The notes below the pieces were generated by a model that saw only the letters and a program-made list of their open reading frames with translations, was not told the origin of the DNA and made no database searches. A stretch of 40,941 nucleotides of DNA from positions 1 through 40,941 of the forward strand of contig NZ_JAUCMW010000021.1 in the NCBI RefSeq assembly GCF_030372765.1, written 5' to 3'. This DNA comes from Labilibaculum sp. K2S (GTDB lineage Bacteria; Bacteroidota; Bacteroidia; Bacteroidales; Marinifilaceae). The stretch's first letter is position 1, and every line of letters starts with the position of its first letter. Shown here piece by piece: positions 1-7,610 of the stretch. The translations under genes and the position numbers were made by a program.

Positions 1-2
1 AA

Positions 3-734
3 TTTTTAGGAGCACAAACTGGTGCGGTTGCGGTGCTACATACCTGGACACAAACGATGAATCAGCATCCGCACATCCACATGATTATCCCTTCAGGCGG
101 ATTATCTGATGATCAAATAGAATGGATTCCCTGCCGGAACAACTTTCTTGCTCCTAAAAAAGTGATCAGTTGTTTGTTTCGGGGCATACTGTGCCAGAGT
201 ATAAATCAGGCGATAGAACAAAAACAGCTCAATATTCCTGAGTATTTTCAATGGAACAGAATTAAGAATGATCTCTATAAAACAAGCTGGAATGTAAATA
301 TTGAAAAACCAATGGCAGGAGTTCAGGCAGTTGTAAAATATCTGGGTGGATATACCAATAGGGTAGCAATCAGCAATTCCCGAATTACAAGTGTTGAAAA
401 TGGAAAAGTTTCCTTCAGGTATAAAGACCGAAAAAGACTTGTTTTAAAAACAATGCAGCTCAACACCATGGAATTTATCCGAAGATTTATGCTTCATATT
501 TTGCCTCATAACTTTTATAAAATCAGGTACTACGGAATCCTTTCATCAGCAAATTCCAAAACCAAAAAAGAGCAGATTGTTGCTCTTATGGAAACTTGTA
601 TGCCCATTCCAGAATACGAAGGATTATCAGCCATTGAAGTTTACTCTTTACTCACAGGTAAAGACGTAAGCCATTGCCCAAAATGTAAAAAAGGCAGAAT
701 CTTATGCAGAGCTTTACCAAAACCTGAAACTTGA
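3..734 (+). CDS. IS91-family (HUH/Y2) transposase, 5'-truncated by window edge
   Basis: This is the C-terminal part of a rolling-circle transposase of the IS91 group. The reading frame is open from the first bases of the window (codons from base 3), so the GTG at 33 is not a real start. The motif HPHIHMIIPSGG close to the visible N-terminus is the HUH metal-binding signature of this family. Further on, FYKIRYYG resembles the C-terminal tyrosine region, and the protein ends in a Cys pair (CPKCKKGR). About 243 residues are visible, against roughly 380-420 for complete members as I recall. The visible part has no frameshift or internal stop, so the element could be intact. Family assignment is confident; activity is unknown. 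Confidence 0.85.
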   Translation, partial: FLGAQTGAVAVLHTWTQTMNQHPHIHMIIPSGGLSDDQIEWIPCRNNFLAPKKVISCLFRGILCQSINQAIEQKQLNIPEYFQWNRIKNDLYKTSWNVNIEKPMAGVQAVVKYLGGYTNRVAISNSRITSVENGKVSFRYKDRKRLVLKTMQLNTMEFIRRFMLHILPHNFYKIRYYGILSSANSKTKKEQIVALMETCMPIPEYEGLSAIEVYSLLTGKDVSHCPKCKKGRILCRALPKPET

Positions 735-915
735 CCGGTAGGCTGATCGAAAAGTTCTTTGAATATTAAAAAGTAAATTTAATAGCACTAGCTAAAGGGG
801 TAAAGTATGCTTTATTCGGAACAAAAATCTTCAATAATCACTCTGGTTTCCTATCGTAAACAGCAAATAGAAAGTCAGAAACTGCTGATAGATAAAAACA
901 ACGCAATTAAATACC

Positions 916-944
916 CATAGTTCCGGCGGCATTGTCCAACTATG
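916..944. repeat. Hairpin with GC-rich loop, possible subterminal IS91 end structure
   Basis: The arms CATAGTT (916-922) and AACTATG (938-944) are perfect inverted repeats around a 15-nt loop containing CCGGCGGC. IS91-family elements lack classical terminal inverted repeats but carry small palindromes near their ends. The position about 180 bp after the transposase stop fits such a role. This is inference, because no second copy of the element is available for comparison. Confidence 0.4.
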
Positions 945-967
945 TTTTATCCTTTATTTGGAACTAT
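943..967. repeat. Left arm of a 25-bp inverted repeat flanking the hybrid kinase
   Basis: The reverse complement of 943-967 matches 2695-2719 except for one internal C/T difference and the last two bases. The shared core is AAATAAAGGATAAAA preceded by ATAGTTC. The arm lies right next to the hairpin after the transposase. See the matching arm at 2695-2719. Confidence 0.7.
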
Positions 968-1011
968 TCTGAGAAGTAAAAATCAGTGTCCTAAATAATG
1001 TTTTGTTAATT

Positions 1012-2568
1012 TTAAAAAACGAAAGGATAAAACACTTTTACGTTATCAACTAACTCAGAATTATTATTCGAGTATTTTTGAATTAAAGAAAGTAATTTCG
1101 CTTTTTTAATTGGTTTTGAAATATATTCATCACATCCTGCTTCTTTTATTTTAAATGCATCTCCATTTTGTGCATGAGCAGTAACCGCTATAATTGGTAA
1201 ATCCTTTCGGAATGATTTAATCATATGAGCTGCGTCAAGACCATTCATAACCGGCATTTTAATATCCATTAAAACAAGAGTGATATCCGGATGTATCTTG
1301 CATAAATCAACAGCCTTTTGTCCATTGCAGGCTCTTAAAATTTTGTTGCCGTTTTTCAATAAAATCTCTTCATAATAATAACAGGAATCGTCGTCTTCAG
1401 CGATTAGTATGAATGGTGTTTTCTTTTCTTTGGTTGGTTTTGTTATCTTCTTTGGTTTTGAAGAAACTGCTGGTGCAATGTTTGGAATAGATAAAAAAAC
1501 TGTTGTTCCAATATCTTTTGTCGATTCAAGACGTATTTTTCCACCAAGCAATTGTATTATGCCTTTGGAAATAGATAAGCCCAATCCACTGCCTTCATGA
1601 CCACGGGTATCAGAAATATTTTCCTGCATAAAACTCTTGTATATAATCTTTTGTGAATCCTTTCCAATCCCTTCACCTGTATCTTTTACAAAGATTTCAA
1701 TTTCATTGTTTATTAGTTCAAAGCCCAGAGTAATACTTCCTTTTGTTGTAAATTTTACCGAATTAGATACTAGTTTAGATACAGCTTTTTGCAGTAATTC
1801 TCCATCCGTATTTAGGATGAAATTATCAACATTATCGGGAAATTGCATTTTAACAGCCACATTCTTTTTTATACAGGAATCCTGAAAATTCTGATAGGTA
1901 TCTGTCAGCAATGAGGAAATATTAATTGGTTGAGGGTGTACTTCCATATTTCCGGAAACTATCAGTGAGATATCCATAAAGGCGTTAATAGTATTTAGCA
2001 GGCGGTCGCTGCTGGAATTTAGAATTTCCAAAAACTCCTCTTTTTCTTCCATTGTAATATTTGATTGTATAATAAGGGGGGCAAACCCTAGAATACCATT
2101 GAGGGGAGTTCTTATTTCATGCGAAATATTGTTCATAAAGGCCGTTTTTAGATGATCGCTTGCTTCGGCTTTGTTTTTGGCATTTTCTAATTCTATAGCC
2201 CGTTTTTCTTTCAATTCATTTTGACGAGCAAGTTCTTCGTTGGCAACGATTAGCTCGGCAGCCCGTTTCTCTTTCAATTCATTTTGATGAGCAAGTTCTT
2301 CATTCGCAAGAACTAACTCAGCAGCCCGTTTCTCTTTCAATTCATTTTGATGAGCAAGCTCTTCATTTGCAAGAACTAACTCAGCAGCCCGTTTCTCCTT
2401 CAATTCATTTTGATGAACAAGCTCTTCATTTGCAAGTAGTAATTCGTGTTTCGCGAGTTTTTGCTCAGCGATATTTTTATCGTATAATATTGTTAAGGAA
2501 TTAAACTCTTGCTGCAATTTATGCAACTCTTTTATGAAATCGCTTTTTGATTTTTCTGGAGTATCCAT
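1012..2568 (-). CDS. Soluble hybrid sensor histidine kinase/response regulator with repeated coiled coil
   Basis: This is a two-component hybrid kinase of 518 residues with no signal peptide or membrane span, so it is probably cytoplasmic. Residues about 20-137 are a long coiled coil containing four 21-residue repeats of the type ANEELxHQNELKEKRAAEL. The dimerisation/phosphoacceptor domain follows, with SHEIRTP and the phosphorylatable His150. The HATPase domain has an N box around N269, DTGEGIG near 297 and GSGLGLSI near 327. A receiver domain (386-500) carries the acidic pocket E391-D393, phosphoacceptor D435, T463 and K485. No PAS, GAF or HAMP sensor is present, so input must come through the coiled coil or a partner. 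No DNA-binding output domain is present, so phosphotransfer to another protein is expected. It stands alone between mobile-element debris. Confidence 0.9.
   Translation of the reverse strand: MDTPEKSKSDFIKELHKLQQEFNSLTILYDKNIAEQKLAKHELLLANEELVHQNELKEKRAAELVLANEELAHQNELKEKRAAELVLANEELAHQNELKEKRAAELIVANEELARQNELKEKRAIELENAKNKAEASDHLKTAFMNNISHEIRTPLNGILGFAPLIIQSNITMEEKEEFLEILNSSSDRLLNTINAFMDISLIVSGNMEVHPQPINISSLLTDTYQNFQDSCIKKNVAVKMQFPDNVDNFILNTDGELLQKAVSKLVSNSVKFTTKGSITLGFELINNEIEIFVKDTGEGIGKDSQKIIYKSFMQENISDTRGHEGSGLGLSISKGIIQLLGGKIRLESTKDIGTTVFLSIPNIAPAVSSKPKKITKPTKEKKTPFILIAEDDDSCYYYEEILLKNGNKILRACNGQKAVDLCKIHPDITLVLMDIKMPVMNGLDAAHMIKSFRKDLPIIAVTAHAQNGDAFKIKEAGCDEYISKPIKKAKLLSLIQKYSNNNSELVDNVKVFYPFVF
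2198..2449. repeat. Four in-frame 63-bp tandem repeats inside the kinase gene
   Basis: Units lie at 2198-2260, 2261-2323, 2324-2386 and 2387-2449, with an exact 63-bp period. The second and third units are nearly identical at the DNA level; the outer ones are more diverged. Each unit encodes 21 residues, three heptads, so gain or loss of a unit would keep both the reading frame and the coiled-coil register. Confidence 0.9.
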
Positions 2569-2694
2569 AGTATGATTATTTGGACGATAAATTATTTTAT
2601 GTTTACCATAATTGATTTTAGTAAACGTATTTTACACTTTTATTTTCTAAAAATAACAAAAGATTATTTAGGAACACTGAGTTTAAATGTGATA

Positions 2695-2719
2695 ATAGTT
2701 CTAAATAAAGGATAAAATG
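2695..2719. repeat. Right arm of the inverted repeat flanking the hybrid kinase
   Basis: This arm matches the reverse complement of 943-967 at 22 of 25 positions, with core AAATAAAGGATAAAA. It sits 127 bp upstream of the kinase start, so the two arms bracket the whole kinase gene and its promoter region. Confidence 0.7.
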
Positions 2720-2720
2720 G

Positions 2721-3058
2721 GATTGGTAACTATTTTAGGCGTTGGTGAGATGGGAGGGAACAGACACCTCAACCCCGGCCCTTCTCCTCGAGGAGAAGGG
2801 AGCCTTCTTTAAAAAAAAATGTTTTGATATAGGAGCTGTATTCTCTTCTCCTTTAAGGAGAGGGATAGGGTGAGGTTTTAAAAAGTCGCAGATTCCTTAA
2901 GGTGAATAGAATTGGTAACTGGTGAAGTGGGAGAGAACAGACACCTCAACCCCGGCCCTTCTCCTCGAGGAGAAGGGAGCCTTCTTTCAAAAATGTGCAG
3001 ATATCAGGAGTTGTATTCACCTCTCCTTTAAGGAGAGTGATAGGGTGTAAAGACAGGA
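2721..3058. repeat. Two tandem copies of a palindromic intergenic repeat
   Basis: Copy one starts near 2721 and copy two near 2910; both begin ATTGGTAACT. Each contains a perfect 22-bp palindrome centred on CTCGAG (2779-2800 and 2956-2977), separated by 177 bp. Each is followed by a second palindrome of the form CTCCTTtAAGGAG (2848-2860; the extended form is 3021-3037). Similar CACCTCAACCCC-type dispersed palindromes occur between genes in Bacteroidota, in my recollection. Together with the region before them, they fill the 662-bp gap between the kinase and the pectin operon, which contains no gene. Confidence 0.8.
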
Positions 3059-3096
3059 GTAAGGTCAGAACAAAAAAATAAGGGGCTGGGGGGCAT

Positions 3097-3121
3097 AAAA
3101 AAAGCCACTGACGTGGCTTTT
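3097..3121 (-). terminator. Rho-independent terminator of the pectin operon
   Basis: The stem is AAAAGCCAC (3100-3108) with GTGGCTTTT (3113-3121) around a TGAC loop. Read on the minus strand it is followed by a run of seven T from 3103 down to 3097. It lies about 110 bp beyond the last minus-strand pectin gene. Confidence 0.75.
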
Positions 3122-3230
3122 AAATTCTTAAAACGGTTGGTATTGATTGTATCTGATAGATACATCTCAAAAAAAATCATTTTTTTTCAACTTTGATTGA
3201 CAAAACAAATCATAAACATATGAAATGGTT

Positions 3231-4037
3231 TCATTTTTTTAGAGTTTTCATTGCATCAAAAACCAATTCAGCAACAACTTTTGCACCTTCAGGTTGAAAA
3301 TGTGTATTGTCTGATTGTCCTTCGGGGTATGCTTCATATATGCCGGAGGGCAAATTCATAAAATAATTATTAGTTACATATTCCTGACCTTTCCCGCTAA
3401 AAGCATCCATAGATAATTGATTTAAATCAATAAAACAGACCTGCATTTCGACAGCAACATCCAAGGCTGCTTTTGGGTATTCACCATGAACATTTTCTAA
3501 ATGACTGTCTTTCCATGGGTAATTTCTGCATACAGGGGTAAGAATAATTGGAATTGCGTTCTTTTCTCTTGTTTGAGATACAAATAATCTTAAGAACTCC
3601 TTGTAACTTTCAACATCAGTATAACGCTCCGGTTTGTTCTGTGCTCCATCATTATGACCAAACTGCATGATTACAACATCGCCCTTTTTCAGGTTTTTGC
3701 ATACCGATCTCCATCTTCCTTCCTGAAAAAAGGTTCGCGTACTTCTACCTCCCCGTGCACGATCATCAATAATAACACTGTCTGAATCGAAAATGTTTTT
3801 AAAATCAGTTAAATCAGTTCCTGTAAATTGTTCCTGAAATACCTGACCCCAGCCTGTCACTGGATATCTGGTTTTGTAATAATCTTTACCTTCTTCGTAA
3901 TTATCAGCATAATCAGCCGCCGTGGAATCTCCGATTAGATAGATAACTACAGGCTTCTCTTGTAATGAAGAGCAACCGAACAAAAACAAAATCAGTAATA
4001 AAAGATTTCGTTGATGAAAAATCAAATTCTTTTTCAT
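3231..4037 (-). CDS. Rhamnogalacturonan acetylesterase-like SGNH hydrolase (CE12), lipoprotein
   Basis: This is an SGNH-fold esterase expected to remove acetyl groups from pectin, most likely the rhamnogalacturonan backbone. The N-terminus is an SPII leader with lipobox Cys22 (LFGCSS), so the protein is probably anchored in a membrane. Block I is GDST with nucleophile Ser38, block II is GGRST near 96-100, block III is GHND with N129, and block V is DNTH with D243 and H246. At 268 residues it has the normal length for the family. It is the last gene of the minus-strand pectin operon and a paralogue of the esterase at 5559-6308. The two differ enough (an insertion after GDST here) to suggest different acetyl positions or substrates; that is inference. 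Confidence 0.9.
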   Translation of the reverse strand: MKKNLIFHQRNLLLLILFLFGCSSLQEKPVVIYLIGDSTAADYADNYEEGKDYYKTRYPVTGWGQVFQEQFTGTDLTDFKNIFDSDSVIIDDRARGGRSTRTFFQEGRWRSVCKNLKKGDVVIMQFGHNDGAQNKPERYTDVESYKEFLRLFVSQTREKNAIPIILTPVCRNYPWKDSHLENVHGEYPKAALDVAVEMQVCFIDLNQLSMDAFSGKGQEYVTNNYFMNLPSGIYEAYPEGQSDNTHFQPEGAKVVAELVFDAMKTLKK

Positions 4038-4095
4038 TTCTCTTTGCGTTTTTTTAAATTATATTCTCTTGTTCCGGTAAACGAATTAATTCTGA

Positions 4096-5484
4096 TCAAT
4101 CTTTTTCCAATACCAGTACCCAATCATTTCCATCGGTTTTATCTCCGGGAGGATCGAAGGATTTTATGCCTTTGGCTTCGAATGTTCCTATTTCAGTATA
4201 GGAACCGTTTCGGGGATTGTACCATGAGGCTTTCACTTCGCTTACATCCATTTTTTCCAGATTAATATTCATTATCCGCCCATTATAGGTGTAAACAAAT
4301 GCATAATCCTTGCCTTTTGCGGCAGATAGATAATCGTATTTTTCACCTTGCTCATTTGCAATAAGATCTTGTGCCGGAATTCGGTCGAAATAAGATTTTG
4401 ATAAAATCAATTGCTTCAGGTAGTTCATCTGGATGGCTCCCGGAGCATTCAGTGCCGGTTCCCAGTACTCTTTAGAACCGTAAGCCGGATTTTCATCTCC
4501 TTCCTTATGAAATTGCATAATGGCATTGTTTCCGTAGGTAAAACCGCAACCACCTGCAAATACCGACCAATAAGCATATCTTCTGCAATCAGAGTCGGTC
4601 CACAAGGGTTGAGTGGTATCGTGAAGCCCCTGAGGAATGCCTTCGTAAGAAGGTTCACCGTCAAGAGTTGGTTTTACCGGAATTTTCGCATAATCAGCAG
4701 CAGCATATTTCCAGTTGTCTTCCCCATGATAGGGAACGTCCGTGTCCTGATCGTATCTTCGGTGTCCCGATTGAAACATGTTAAAATCAAGCCAGTCTTC
4801 GTTATGAAACCATTCTGAAGACTGCATCCGGCCAAAAGGGTGGAAGGTAATAAGCTGTTTCGGACTGTTTTGCCGAATGGCCGAACCAATTGCCTGCCAG
4901 GTTGATGTGGAGTCACAGCCCTTTGTGTCTCCGCCATTCATCCAAATTACATTTGAACAGTCTTTATACCTTAGGGCTAACCATGCCGCGTATTTTTGCG
5001 CTTCTTGCTCAGACACGTTACCGCTTTTTACATTCGATCCCCAAACCGGCACCAGCGCCATGTACAATCCTTTTTGATTCGCTAGATTTATCAGGTAATC
5101 GATGTGATCCCAATAGTCGTACTGCTCCGAATTTTCAGCTGAATTTCCCAGTGTCGTATCCGGTTGATTAACACGACAGTTTATCAGGGCAGAATCTCCA
5201 TAAACATTCACTGCTTTTGTAACATCATGCAAAACCATTGCCTGTATTACATTAAATCCTTTTTGACGTCTGTCTTCAAAATATTTTTCTGCTTCTTCAC
5301 GCGTAAGTTTTGTGAAAAGCAACCATCCGGTATCACCCAACCAAAAAAATGGTTCCCCATTTTCAGTAGTCAGAAATCTTTTGTTTTCGGATATTTTAAG
5401 ATTGGAAAGTGAGTCTGGTTTTGAATTGCAGGACAAACACAATAGTAAAAATGAAAATAGAATAAGCTGTGCGGTTTTTTGCAT
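4096..5484 (-). CDS. DUF4038-type glycoside hydrolase, GH140 apiosidase-like, lipoprotein
   Basis: This is a TIM-barrel hydrolase of the DUF4038 family, which includes the GH140 endo-apiosidase that cleaves apiosyl side chains of rhamnogalacturonan II. The leader MQKTAQLILFSFLLLCLSCN has lipobox Cys19. Family-typical stretches are NGEPFFWLGDTGW (42-54), NVIWMNGGD with candidate acid/base D186, and LDGEPSYE with candidate nucleophile E277. Their spacing is close to that of characterised GH140 enzymes as I recall. A small C-terminal beta domain (about 375-462) corresponds to the putative collagen-binding domain of the family. The length of 462 residues is normal. Function in RG-II breakdown is inferred from family and neighbours. 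Confidence 0.85.
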   Translation of the reverse strand: MQKTAQLILFSFLLLCLSCNSKPDSLSNLKISENKRFLTTENGEPFFWLGDTGWLLFTKLTREEAEKYFEDRRQKGFNVIQAMVLHDVTKAVNVYGDSALINCRVNQPDTTLGNSAENSEQYDYWDHIDYLINLANQKGLYMALVPVWGSNVKSGNVSEQEAQKYAAWLALRYKDCSNVIWMNGGDTKGCDSTSTWQAIGSAIRQNSPKQLITFHPFGRMQSSEWFHNEDWLDFNMFQSGHRRYDQDTDVPYHGEDNWKYAAADYAKIPVKPTLDGEPSYEGIPQGLHDTTQPLWTDSDCRRYAYWSVFAGGCGFTYGNNAIMQFHKEGDENPAYGSKEYWEPALNAPGAIQMNYLKQLILSKSYFDRIPAQDLIANEQGEKYDYLSAAKGKDYAFVYTYNGRIMNINLEKMDVSEVKASWYNPRNGSYTEIGTFEAKGIKSFDPPGDKTDGNDWVLVLEKD

Positions 5485-5558
5485 AAATAGAGTGTTTACA
5501 ATCTGGATGTGAAAAAAAGGTTTGCAAATAATTTCGAAGGATATATTCTTCCTGTTAC

Positions 5559-6308
5559 CTACTTTTTAAAATACACGCTAAGTTCAGGCACTTTTTGTAT
5601 GATTTCACTTTTGGCAAGATCACAAACCCGAAAAGCTCCGCTTGCCGATAGATGTGTGTCGTCATTTCTACCATCAGGCAAAGACTCATATTCACCGGCA
5701 TTGATGTGCAGGTATAATTTTTTTGAAGCATCTTCTCCATAATTGATAAGAAGTTTTTTGGTTAATTGTTGTAAATCAAGCAACGGAACCTGTTCCGATT
5801 TTGCAACTTCCCGAACTACCTGAGGATACATGCCATGGCTCTCTTGAAATACTCCGTTCTCATCAAATTTTCGACGTACGATAGAGGTGGCTAAAACAGG
5901 AATACCGCCTTTTTGTCGGGCTTCGCTTACAAAACGAGTCAAATTTTGTCGGTAATCGGTATCTGCATCGGCATATCTGGTGCTGTCTTTTATTTTTTCA
6001 TCGTTATGCCCAAACTGAATAATCACATAATCTCCGGTTTGCATATTTTCCAAAACCTTGGCCCATTTTCCTTCATCCCGAAAGCTTTTTGTGCTGCGTC
6101 CGTTTACAGCATGATTTTCCACATGTATGCCTTCATTTAAATACAGAGGGAAGGTTTGACCCCAGCCTCTTTCCGGATTTCCATTTGCGAAGGGTTTATT
6201 GGCCATTGTAGAGTCACCAACAAGAAAAATGGTAGTTTCTTTTTTTTGTGTACAAGAAAATGCAAACAGAACCAGCAATAAAATGATTGTTTTGGATGGG
6301 TACTTCAT
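5559..6308 (-). CDS. Second rhamnogalacturonan acetylesterase-like SGNH hydrolase (CE12), lipoprotein
   Basis: This is another pectin-type acetylesterase, 249 residues, with SPII leader and lipobox Cys19 (FAFSCTQ). The catalytic serine is S33 in GDSTM, the oxyanion residues are in NGRST (69-73) and N102 in GHND, and the Asp/His pair is in NDDTH (D216, H219). The sequence is closer to the classical YesT/RgaE type than the paralogue at 3231-4037. It lies 44 bp after the pectinesterase gene and about 75 bp before the GH140-like gene, with no obvious terminator between them, so it is probably in the same transcript. Confidence 0.92.
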   Translation of the reverse strand: MKYPSKTIILLLVLFAFSCTQKKETTIFLVGDSTMANKPFANGNPERGWGQTFPLYLNEGIHVENHAVNGRSTKSFRDEGKWAKVLENMQTGDYVIIQFGHNDEKIKDSTRYADADTDYRQNLTRFVSEARQKGGIPVLATSIVRRKFDENGVFQESHGMYPQVVREVAKSEQVPLLDLQQLTKKLLINYGEDASKKLYLHINAGEYESLPDGRNDDTHLSASGAFRVCDLAKSEIIQKVPELSVYFKK

Positions 6309-6352
6309 TTTGAATGTTTTTAATTTTTATATGATGTTTGAAAATAAATTAT

Positions 6353-7567
6353 CTATTTGTCAATTTGTATTTGATTCATTTTTCGTTCGGTAAGGCTTGC
6401 CTGGCTTGCCAGTAGTTCTCCGCTTGTAACTGCAAACGATTTGGATTTTAATGCTTGTCCGTTTTTGCTGAAAATGATGGTTTTCGCATCTTTTTTGTTT
6501 TTAAGAGAATAGACAGTTCCGTCGGCTGCTTTTATTTGCAGATCGCCGCGTATGGTCATTGCTTCGGAAAAGGTCAATACGAATTCGTCCTTACTTTCGT
6601 CAATTTTCAGACATTTAGGAGGAATTGCATTCTCAGGATCCCACCGACCATCAAAAGTCCATTTTGCAGAAATTGTATCCGCATTTTGGATGTTGTCAGT
6701 TAACCAGTCGAAAACTTTGCCTTCTTTTTTAGAGTTCGAAAAATATTTTCGCTCTCCCCAAACGTAGGGTTGATTCTTTTCAGGCTTATCGGGATATGTT
6801 ACCCGATAGATTGGTTTGTCAGCCATATGTTTGGAATAGCTGCAGTTAATCAAATAGAATCTGGCCTCATAATGATGCCGTCCCAGATGGAATCCTTCTA
6901 TACCATCGAAAAAAGAATTTTTGATTACAAACTTTTGATTTTTATTGATCGATCCGGCATGCCAGATTGCGGCTGTTTGTTTTACCTCGTAAAAAGATGA
7001 GTTGGATATAAAACACCAGCCTCGGGGACACACAAAATCCACGGCACCTTCAAAATGGCAATTGGTATGATAGTACATTCCGTTTTCCGAATCCCAAAGA
7101 GAAACCGTATCTGCTCCTTTGCTTGTAATTGTGCAGTTGTCAATAATTGTTCTTGTGCCTCTGCCGTAAACGGCAAATGCATGAGGTCCAATTTCGGGTT
7201 GACTGTTCGTAATGGTCAGATTCTTTAGGATCACATCGTTGGCATGGATATTAACAACCGCTTCACCAATTGCATCTTTGTTTTTCATCCAATCTGTTCG
7301 TAACAGGCTGTATTTAATAATGGTAGAATCTCTGTTTTCGCCAATCAGGCTTAAATTATCATACTCAATCCTAAATTTTTCATGGTAAATGCCATTTTTA
7401 ATAAAAATTACAACACGTCCGCATGTTGTGTCGGGCAGTTGCTCAATTGCCTCAGTAATTGTTTTGTAGTCTCCGCTTCCATCTTGCGCAACCGTAATAT
7501 CGACATGCTGCGCCATGGAAACATTGACTAAACAAACAAAAATAAATAGAATAAAAGCTCTTGACAT
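6353..7567 (-). CDS. Pectinesterase (CE8), secreted, with C-terminal beta domain
   Basis: This enzyme demethylates homogalacturonan so that pectate lyases and polygalacturonases can act. A signal peptide ends near MAQ (20). The right-handed beta-helix spans about 22-300. Conserved family elements are VAQDGSGDYKTITEAI (26-41), the catalytic Asp pair D153 (GADTV) and D177 (GAVDF), and R230 (LGR). The canonical aromatic of LGRPW is replaced (LGRHH), and the usual Gln before the first Asp is Ala, as in divergent Bacteroidota CE8 proteins. Residues about 310-404 form an extra domain that looks like an immunoglobulin or beta-sandwich fold (FTFSEAMTIRGDLQIKAADG-like). The fold of that extension is inference. 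Confidence 0.88.
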   Translation of the reverse strand: MSRAFILFIFVCLVNVSMAQHVDITVAQDGSGDYKTITEAIEQLPDTTCGRVVIFIKNGIYHEKFRIEYDNLSLIGENRDSTIIKYSLLRTDWMKNKDAIGEAVVNIHANDVILKNLTITNSQPEIGPHAFAVYGRGTRTIIDNCTITSKGADTVSLWDSENGMYYHTNCHFEGAVDFVCPRGWCFISNSSFYEVKQTAAIWHAGSINKNQKFVIKNSFFDGIEGFHLGRHHYEARFYLINCSYSKHMADKPIYRVTYPDKPEKNQPYVWGERKYFSNSKKEGKVFDWLTDNIQNADTISAKWTFDGRWDPENAIPPKCLKIDESKDEFVLTFSEAMTIRGDLQIKAADGTVYSLKNKKDAKTIIFSKNGQALKSKSFAVTSGELLASQASLTERKMNQIQIDK

Positions 7568-7610
7568 TGTTGTATTGGTTTAGATTCGATTTTTTAATAA
7601 TCTAATATTA

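Larger units (their letters stand above)
735..1011. other. Non-coding tail downstream of the IS91-like transposase
   Basis: No gene is seen here. The stretch probably contains the 3' end of the IS91-like element, but I cannot place the exact terminus. It holds a hairpin (916-944) and one arm of a long inverted repeat (943-967), both listed separately. Confidence 0.5.

Noticed and set aside
2198..2449. Regular 63-bp repeats resembling a CRISPR array
   Set aside because: The period has no unique spacers, the frame is open throughout and the repeats encode a heptad-based coiled coil.
3221..3240. ATGAAA/TTTCAT hairpin followed by T run as a plus-strand terminator
   Set aside because: It lies at the stop codon of the minus-strand esterase and there is no plus-strand gene upstream; the poly-A on the sense strand encodes the terminal lysines.
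4411..4818. 135-codon plus-strand frame inside the GH140-like gene
   Set aside because: The minus-strand gene has all family motifs; this is a shadow frame.
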